Source: Opitutales bacterium (lineage in GTDB: Bacteria > Verrucomicrobiota > Verrucomicrobiia > Opitutales > Opitutaceae). From it: a stretch of 37,925 bases of DNA. This document shows positions 33,364 through 37,925 of the stretch, piece by piece (position 1 is the stretch's first letter; every line of letters begins with the position of its first letter). A model generated the notes under the pieces. The model did not search any database. It worked only from the letters and a program-made list of their open reading frames with translations, and was not told the origin of the DNA. Location of the stretch: the NCBI GenBank assembly GCA_018700525.1, contig JABITN010000104.1, positions 1 through 37,925 of the forward strand, given 5' to 3'. Made by a program: the position numbers and the translations under genes.

Positions 33364-34491
33364 ATGGCGCAGGTTGTTCTAAATCAGTTAGAGAAAATTT
33401 ATGCGGGCTCACGAAAGGGCTCGGATTTTCGGGCGGTCAAAAAGATCGACCTAACCGTCGAGGACAAGGAGTTCATGGTTTTGGTGGGCCCTTCGGGTTG
33501 TGGAAAATCAACTACGCTACGCATGATCGCGGGTTTGGAAGAGATTACCGATGGAACGATTTCTATCGATGATCAGCTGGTAAATGATGTGGCTCCGAAG
33601 GATCGCGATATAGCGATGGTGTTTCAGAGTTACGCTCTCTATCCCCATATGACCGTGTTCGAGAACATGGCCTTTGGCTTGAAGTTACGTAAGTATCCAA
33701 AGGAGGAGATCGAGCGTCGTGTAAATGAGGCGGCTCAGGTACTGGGTTTGGAAACGATGCTTCAGCGTAAGCCGAAGGCGCTTTCCGGAGGGCAGCGCCA
33801 GCGCGTCGCAGTTGGTCGAGCAATTGTTCGTCAGCCAAAGGTGTTTTTGTTCGACGAACCGCTTTCGAATCTCGACGCGAAGATGCGCGTTTCTATGCGG
33901 GCGGAGATATCCAAACTGCATGAGCGTTTGCAAGCGACCATGATTTACGTTACCCACGATCAAGTGGAAGCGATGACGATGGGCGATCGCATATGCGTGA
34001 TGAATGATGGCGAGATCATGCAAATCGACGAACCGCTCAATATCTACAATCGTCCGGCTAACTTGTTTGTCGCGAGCTTCATCGGTAGCCCAGCAATGAA
34101 TCTCTTCAAGGGAGCAACCGTATTCAAAGAGGGAGGGCCCGTTTTCGAAGAGACGAATGAAACTGGGAATGGATTCTCGATTCCATTGGATGGAGATTTG
34201 GGAGAAAAAGTGAAGAATCTCGACGGCAAGGCGGTCGTATTAGGTATCCGGCCTGAACATACTAGGATGCTAGAATCCGAATCGGAACCCACGGTAGCTG
34301 TCGTAACGGCAAAAATCGAACTAAGCGAACCAATGGGATCGGAGACGCTCGTCTACTTGGATACAGGAGCTAATAGCTTTATCGTTAAGGAAAGGGGTCA
34401 CGTAAAACTATCCAACGACCTATACGTAAGCGTCGCGATCGATCCCGAGAAGGTTCATCTATTCGATCGGGCGACCGGCGAGGCAATTTGA
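33364..34491 (+). CDS. ugpC: sugar ABC transporter ATP-binding protein (UgpC/MsmX type)
   Basis: A 375-residue CUT1-type ATPase that powers import of sugars or glycerol phosphates. Walker A GPSGCGKST is at 42-50, the signature LSGGQRQRVAVGRAI at about 140-154, Walker B VFLFDEPLSNLD at about 160-171, with H-loop YVTHDQ. The C-terminal ~130 residues form a TOBE-type regulatory domain (from IGSPAMNLF to RPEHTRM and VHLFDRATGEAI). It stands alone: neither permease nor binding-protein genes flank it, which fits a shared 'MsmX-like' ATPase serving several transporters, a known arrangement in Gram-positives and some Verrucomicrobia. It may share a transcript with the DUF1080-like gene 20 bases upstream. 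Confidence 0.92.
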   Translation: MAQVVLNQLEKIYAGSRKGSDFRAVKKIDLTVEDKEFMVLVGPSGCGKSTTLRMIAGLEEITDGTISIDDQLVNDVAPKDRDIAMVFQSYALYPHMTVFENMAFGLKLRKYPKEEIERRVNEAAQVLGLETMLQRKPKALSGGQRQRVAVGRAIVRQPKVFLFDEPLSNLDAKMRVSMRAEISKLHERLQATMIYVTHDQVEAMTMGDRICVMNDGEIMQIDEPLNIYNRPANLFVASFIGSPAMNLFKGATVFKEGGPVFEETNETGNGFSIPLDGDLGEKVKNLDGKAVVLGIRPEHTRMLESESEPTVAVVTAKIELSEPMGSETLVYLDTGANSFIVKERGHVKLSNDLYVSVAIDPEKVHLFDRATGEAI

Positions 34492-34505
34492 GGTTTATGG
34501 GTAAT

Positions 34506-34645
34506 ACTTATTGTCCTCGTGAAGCGGGGACACCTATTTGATTCGGAGAAACAACAAGCAAAGCATCGTTAGAAATCGATTCGGTTAAGGGATATTGAAC
34601 AGCGGTCCCCCGTAGCGGGCCTATCAAGTTGAGCCTAATCAATTG
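34506..34645. repeat. dispersed MITE/REP-like element, copy 2
   Basis: A diverged copy of the element at 1141-1284, in the same orientation and of nearly the same length (about 140 bases). Shared blocks in order: ACCTATTTG, AGAAACAACAAGC, GTTA-AAATCGA-TCGGTT, GGTCCC and GAG-CTAAT. Its left arm CCTCGTGAAGCGGGGACAC is the inverted form of copy 1's right arm GTGTCCCCGCTGCGCGAGG, with two mismatches, which confirms the terminal inverted repeats of the consensus element. Like copy 1 it lies in a tail-to-tail gap, here between the UgpC-type gene and the dehydratase. Confidence 0.7.
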
Positions 34646-34669
34646 CAATCATTGTAGGTCCCACGCCGG

Positions 34670-34709
34670 AGTCTCGACGTAGCTACGACGCAATGCTGCG
34701 TGGATTTTG
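34670..34709. repeat. short repeat with GTAGCTAC core, copy A
   Basis: This 40-base block, centred on the palindrome CGTAGCTACG (34678-34687) and ending GCTGCGTGGATTTTG, resembles the block at 37753-37792. Both lie just beyond a minus-strand stop codon in a convergent gap. Similarity is good but not perfect, so the relation needs an alignment. Confidence 0.4.
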
Positions 34710-34712
34710 TTA

Positions 34713-36680
34713 CTAGGAAGTTTCGTTTTGTTCTGCTTGGAGACCTTTTTCGATGAGTTCGGCGATCCGGTCGGCATCGTAGATGCAACCGGCCCAAGAT
34801 CCGCCGCTGGCGTTTTGAAGAGTTGCCCAGAGACGGGTGTCGGTCGGTACGTTCGAGTCGGCTTTTAAATTGGGGTGACGCGATCGTTTGTTAAACGCGG
34901 CGTCGTCCTCGGTTATTACGTCTACCGAACCGTCCAGGTTTCGAGTATCGATTACGATTTGAATGGTATCGCCATCGCGGATACGAGCGATTGGTCCATC
35001 GGCCCAGGCTTCGGGGCTGATGTGTCCGATACAGGCTCCTGTAGATACGCCGGAGAATCGACCGTCTGTAATCAAAGCGATTTGTTCGCCGCCTTTCATG
35101 TGCTTGAGGGCGGATGTGATTTGGTAGGTCTCGGGCATTCCGCAACCGGGGCCGATGCCCATCAGGACGAGCGTATCGCCTGGTTTGACGGTTCCGGCTT
35201 TAATGGCGTTGATGGCATCTTTTTCCGAGGTCATTACGCATGCGGGACCTTCGTGTCGGTAGAAGCCGTCGTCGCCGATTCTATCTGGCGAGATAGCTGT
35301 GCTCTTTACCAAGGCTCCTTCGGGGGCGAGATTGCCTTGGAGGAAGGTGACGGTGCTGGAGAGTCCGCGTTCGCGAGCTTGTTCGGGCGACATGATGACT
35401 TCGTCTGGATCTATGCCGTCGAGTTGACGTAGCTTCTCTTTGAGGTGCTGACGTCGTTCGGAGTTTTCCCACCAATCAAGGTTTTCGCCCAGCGTGCGAC
35501 CGGTTACAGTGAGCGCATCGAGTTTGAGTAATCCAAGCTTTCTTAGGTGGAGCATGACTTCAGGAGCGCCGCCTGCCAGAAAGACTTGAACGGTCGCGAA
35601 GTGGCGTGGCCCGTTGGGAAGCGAATCGACGATCCGAGGAACCATGCGATTGATGCGTGTCCAATCTTCGACAGTCGGTTGACTTAGTCCCGCTTCATGG
35701 GCGATTGCGGGGATGTGTAATACGAGATTCGTCGAGCCGCCGATTGCTGCATGTACGACCATGGCATTGTGGATGGAGTCGTCGGTGAGGATGTCGCTGG
35801 TTTTAAGATTGGCTGCTTCGAGTCCGATGAGTGCCTGGGCGGAGCGGCGAGCCATATCCTTCCAGATGGGAGCTCCGCTCGGGGAAAGCGCTGCGTGCGG
35901 AAGGGTTAGCCCGAGAGCTTCGGCGATCACTTGGCTAGTCGCAGCGGTTCCCATGAATTGGCAACCTCCGCCAGGAGTGCCGCACGCTTTGCAGCCCATT
36001 TCGGCGGCGTATTCGAGTTCGATTTCGTCCCGAGCGAAACGCGTGGCGAGCGTTTGGACTTTCCCGGCGTCTTCGCCTTCCTCAGCTAGGAGCGTGACTC
36101 CTCCGGGAACGAGTATAGTCGGCAAATCGGGCGAGCCTGCTAGAGCCATTAGCATAGCAGGTAGGCCTTTGTCGCAAGTGGCGATTCCCAGTACCCCGCG
36201 GCGTGTTGGAAGCGAGCGTATCTGTCGCCTGAACACAATAGCAGCATCATTGCGGTAGGGTAGGCTATCAAGCATACCTACGGTGCCGTTGGTGCGCCCG
36301 TCGCAGGGATCGCTGCAATAGGCGGCAAAGGGAATGGTGCCGCTTTCGGAAAATGAGCGAGCGGCCTCTTCAACGAGTAGACCGATCTCCCAATGACCGG
36401 TGTGATAACCGAGTGCGATTGGCGAGCCATCGGGTGCTCGGAGTCCACCCTGAGTACTGAGAATGAGAAACTGTTTGCCGAGTAGGAGTTTTGGGTCCCA
36501 ACCCATGCCAGCGTTTTGAGTCCACCCAAAAAGGTCGCCGCTGGCCATGCCGCGCAATTGATCGGCTTGCAGCGGTAACGTACCTGAAGGACCCGCTGCG
36601 TGTGTGTTGAGCGTGTAGAGATTGTCGTCTGAAAAATCGAGCAGTTCGTTGAGAGAGGGCATGGCTCTATCCGATTTCAT
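34713..36680 (-). CDS. yjhG: YjhG/YagF-type D-xylonate dehydratase (IlvD/EDD family)
   Basis: A 655-residue Fe-S dehydratase, the exact size of E. coli YjhG and YagF, which dehydrate D-xylonate to 2-keto-3-deoxy-D-xylonate. The match runs end to end: THAAGPSGTLPLQADQL, GDLFGWTQNAGMGW, SDPCDGRTNGTVGMLDSLPY, RSLPTRRGVLGIATCDKGLP, MGCKACGTPGGGCQFMG, ATIHNAMVVHAAIGGSTNL-like NAMVVHAAIGGSTNLVLHIP, and ARFSGVSTGACIGH-like GRFSGVSTGACIGHISPEAW. Cysteines C126, C169 and C240 are placed as cluster ligands in the family. It is transcribed away from a divergent esterase. The matching aldolase is not nearby in intact form; an HpcH/HpaI-type remnant lies 2 kb away. Other aldonate substrates cannot be excluded. 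Confidence 0.92.
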   Translation of the reverse strand: MKSDRAMPSLNELLDFSDDNLYTLNTHAAGPSGTLPLQADQLRGMASGDLFGWTQNAGMGWDPKLLLGKQFLILSTQGGLRAPDGSPIALGYHTGHWEIGLLVEEAARSFSESGTIPFAAYCSDPCDGRTNGTVGMLDSLPYRNDAAIVFRRQIRSLPTRRGVLGIATCDKGLPAMLMALAGSPDLPTILVPGGVTLLAEEGEDAGKVQTLATRFARDEIELEYAAEMGCKACGTPGGGCQFMGTAATSQVIAEALGLTLPHAALSPSGAPIWKDMARRSAQALIGLEAANLKTSDILTDDSIHNAMVVHAAIGGSTNLVLHIPAIAHEAGLSQPTVEDWTRINRMVPRIVDSLPNGPRHFATVQVFLAGGAPEVMLHLRKLGLLKLDALTVTGRTLGENLDWWENSERRQHLKEKLRQLDGIDPDEVIMSPEQARERGLSSTVTFLQGNLAPEGALVKSTAISPDRIGDDGFYRHEGPACVMTSEKDAINAIKAGTVKPGDTLVLMGIGPGCGMPETYQITSALKHMKGGEQIALITDGRFSGVSTGACIGHISPEAWADGPIARIRDGDTIQIVIDTRNLDGSVDVITEDDAAFNKRSRHPNLKADSNVPTDTRLWATLQNASGGSWAGCIYDADRIAELIEKGLQAEQNETS

Positions 36681-36794
36681 TTTCCCAAGAAGGCAATGTC
36701 GGAATGAAGTTCGTATTTGGCTGTCGTCGATTGAATGGGGACCCTATCCTAATTTAAAGTTGCAACAACGATGCCGAAAATGTGCAGTGGAAAT

Positions 36795-37706
36795 ATGAAT
36801 TGGTTACTTCGCGTTTGCATTCTCCTTTGGGGCTCGGCGACCAATGTCGATGCAATTGCAAAAGAGACTGATACTTCGAATCCCGAACCGATTTATACTT
36901 TGTCTCTGTGGCCTGCAGCAATGCCTGGCGACAATGGAGTCGTGGGGGAGGAAACGTCTAACAATTGCGGAATCAGCAATATTTCTAAGCCGACACTGAG
37001 CGTTTTTCTGCCCTCTAATCCAAACGGGAAGACCGTTCTTATTGTGCCAGGGGGTGGTTATGGGAACGTATGCGTCAATGTTGAAGGGACGCCTCAAATT
37101 GATGGTTTACTTGAGCAAGGGATTGCGGCGTTTGTAGTGAAATATCGGTTGCCGAACGGAAATCGGAACGTTCCGATGTGGGATGGCATGCGGGCTCTTC
37201 AGATAATCCGAGCGAACAGTGAGCGTTGGCAGATAGATCCTTCGAAGGTCGGCGTCTGGGGCTTCTCGGCTGGAGGACACTTGTCTAGTTTGCTTTCGAA
37301 TGGAGTAGGTGAGCCCTATCCGGCCCCAAAGGATTCGATTAGTCGGGAATCGCCTGTCCCGGATTTTTCAATTTTGTTTTACCCAGTTATTTCTATGGAC
37401 GATTCCATTGTTCATCGCGGTTCTCGGCGTAATTTGTTGGGAAGCGATGAGCCGAGTCGTTCGGATATTGCGGAATTTTCGACAGATAAGCGGATAACCG
37501 CAAGCACGCCTCCGACTTATTTGATCCACTGTAAAGACGATAAGGTGGTTCCGATTGAAAATTCGAAAGTCTATTTCGAGAGTCTACAGGCGGAAGGGGT
37601 TGAGTCGGAGTTGCATGTTTATGAGGAAGGTGGACATGGTATTGGGGTGATGAATACTAATAAGGAGTGGGAGTCGCAGCTGAATGCCTGGTTGGCTAGG
37701 CGTTGA
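36795..37706 (+). CDS. secreted α/β-hydrolase, acyl-sugar esterase-like
   Basis: An exported α/β-hydrolase of the acetyl-xylan-esterase-like/BD-FAE group. I place the start at ATG 36795, which opens with a clean signal peptide (NWLLRVCILLWGSATNVDA); an ATG at 36771 in frame adds 8 residues. The oxyanion segment is VPGGGYGNV (a variant of H-G-G-G), the nucleophile elbow GFSAGG, the acid in HCKDDKVVP, and the His in EEGGHGIGV. About 303 residues is normal for the family. The domain begins at SLWPAAMPGDNG, a phrase shared with many Verrucomicrobia/Bacteroidota esterases. Next to a xylonate dehydratase it could remove acyl groups from xylan-like glycans; this is context, not proof. Confidence 0.9.
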   Translation: MNWLLRVCILLWGSATNVDAIAKETDTSNPEPIYTLSLWPAAMPGDNGVVGEETSNNCGISNISKPTLSVFLPSNPNGKTVLIVPGGGYGNVCVNVEGTPQIDGLLEQGIAAFVVKYRLPNGNRNVPMWDGMRALQIIRANSERWQIDPSKVGVWGFSAGGHLSSLLSNGVGEPYPAPKDSISRESPVPDFSILFYPVISMDDSIVHRGSRRNLLGSDEPSRSDIAEFSTDKRITASTPPTYLIHCKDDKVVPIENSKVYFESLQAEGVESELHVYEEGGHGIGVMNTNKEWESQLNAWLARR

Positions 37707-37752
37707 AGGAGGCTCATGCTAAATCGCTAAAAGGTATTTGAGAAACAACGCG

Positions 37753-37792
37753 AGTCCCTCGAGTAGCTACCTCGTAGCGCAGCGTGGTTTTG
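37753..37792. repeat. short repeat with GTAGCTAC core, copy B
   Basis: The block AGTCCCTCGAGTAGCTACCT ... GCAGCGTGGTTTTG resembles the block at 34670-34709. Just before it (37734-37749) the sequence GGTATTTGAGAAACAAC echoes the start of the 140-base element, which suggests a decayed third copy of that element. Confidence 0.35.
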
Positions 37793-37809
37793 AGCTCCGT
37801 TCTTGATTT

Positions 37810-37925
37810 TTAGCCCTTCGAAAATAGACCGAGCCGGTAGGCTTTGCCGACGGCGGAGGGGGCGTTGTTGACTTGGAGTTTTTCGTAGATATGGCTGACA
37901 TGGGTGTCTACAGTCGAATAGCCGA
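37810..37925 (-). CDS. LuxR/NarL-type response regulator, C-terminal part
   Basis: The last 37 codons of a helix-turn-helix regulator, read on the minus strand and cut by the window edge. The sequence GYSTVDTHVSHIYEKLQVNN followed by APSAVGKAYRLGLFSKG matches the LuxR-type DNA-binding domain: the recognition helix (x-S-x-x-T-V-x-x-H-V-x-x-I-Y-x-K-L) and the final helix (A-x-x-x-A-x-x-x-G-L-F). Receiver domain and start codon lie outside. The stop TAA is at 37810-37812, convergent with the esterase gene. Confidence 0.85.
   Translation of the reverse strand, partial: GYSTVDTHVSHIYEKLQVNNAPSAVGKAYRLGLFSKG

Overview
The window looks like a chromosomal stretch of a free-living or host-associated member of the Verrucomicrobiota, probably an Opitutae-like marine lineage. 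The basis is the protein families present: a planctomycete-type cytochrome/DUF1549/DUF1553 protein paired with a DUF1501 protein, DUF1080-like and DUF6807-like proteins, a sulfatase remnant, large secreted TPR proteins next to an ExbB, and mid-range GC. Planctomycetota share several of these families, so the phylum call is an inference. No rRNA, tRNA, CRISPR array, prophage or intact transposase was seen.

Layout. 1-1088 (+): end of a TRAP transporter large permease, then rsmE. 1381-7378 (-): an HDOD protein, a 937-aa secreted TPR protein, a second secreted TPR-like protein, an ExbB/TolQ-type channel, and rsmD. 7379-7770: gap with a degenerate reading frame. 7771-12908: two divergently transcribed secreted propeller-like proteins and a convergent PQQ dehydrogenase with an inserted cytochrome c domain. 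13095-13553: a DUF1080 gene that has lost its middle. 13970-18421 (+): a tight, overlapping three-gene unit of ABC ATPase, FtsX-type permease and AttH/CrtC-like lipocalin protein. 18595-19632: an M19 dipeptidase gene with two in-frame amber codons. 20086-22091: a cold-shock protein with a textbook terminator, then an amidase lipoprotein. 22092-22755: two dead fragments (OmpR-type regulator C-terminus, sulfatase C-terminus). 22756-26686: an RluA-type pseudouridine synthase facing an M1 metallopeptidase/DUF6702 pair. 26848-27240: a broken DUF6807 gene. 27536-31867: the PSCyt/DUF1553-DUF1501 pair. 32005-34491: an aldolase remnant, a secreted DUF1080-like protein and a MsmX/UgpC-type sugar ABC ATPase. 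34713-37706: a YjhG/YagF-type D-xylonate dehydratase and a divergent secreted esterase. The window ends in the C-terminus of a LuxR-type response regulator.

The most striking overall features are the number of decayed catabolic genes (six recognisable, by nonsense, in-frame deletion or truncation); a ~140-bp dispersed element present twice, both times in a tail-to-tail gene gap; and a reversal of plus-strand G/C skew between about 7.7 and 18.4 kb that does not follow gene direction and suggests an inverted or imported segment. No clear new defence or biosynthetic system was found. The best candidates for under-described biology are the orphan ExbB/TPR unit, the ABC-AttH operon, and the repeat element.
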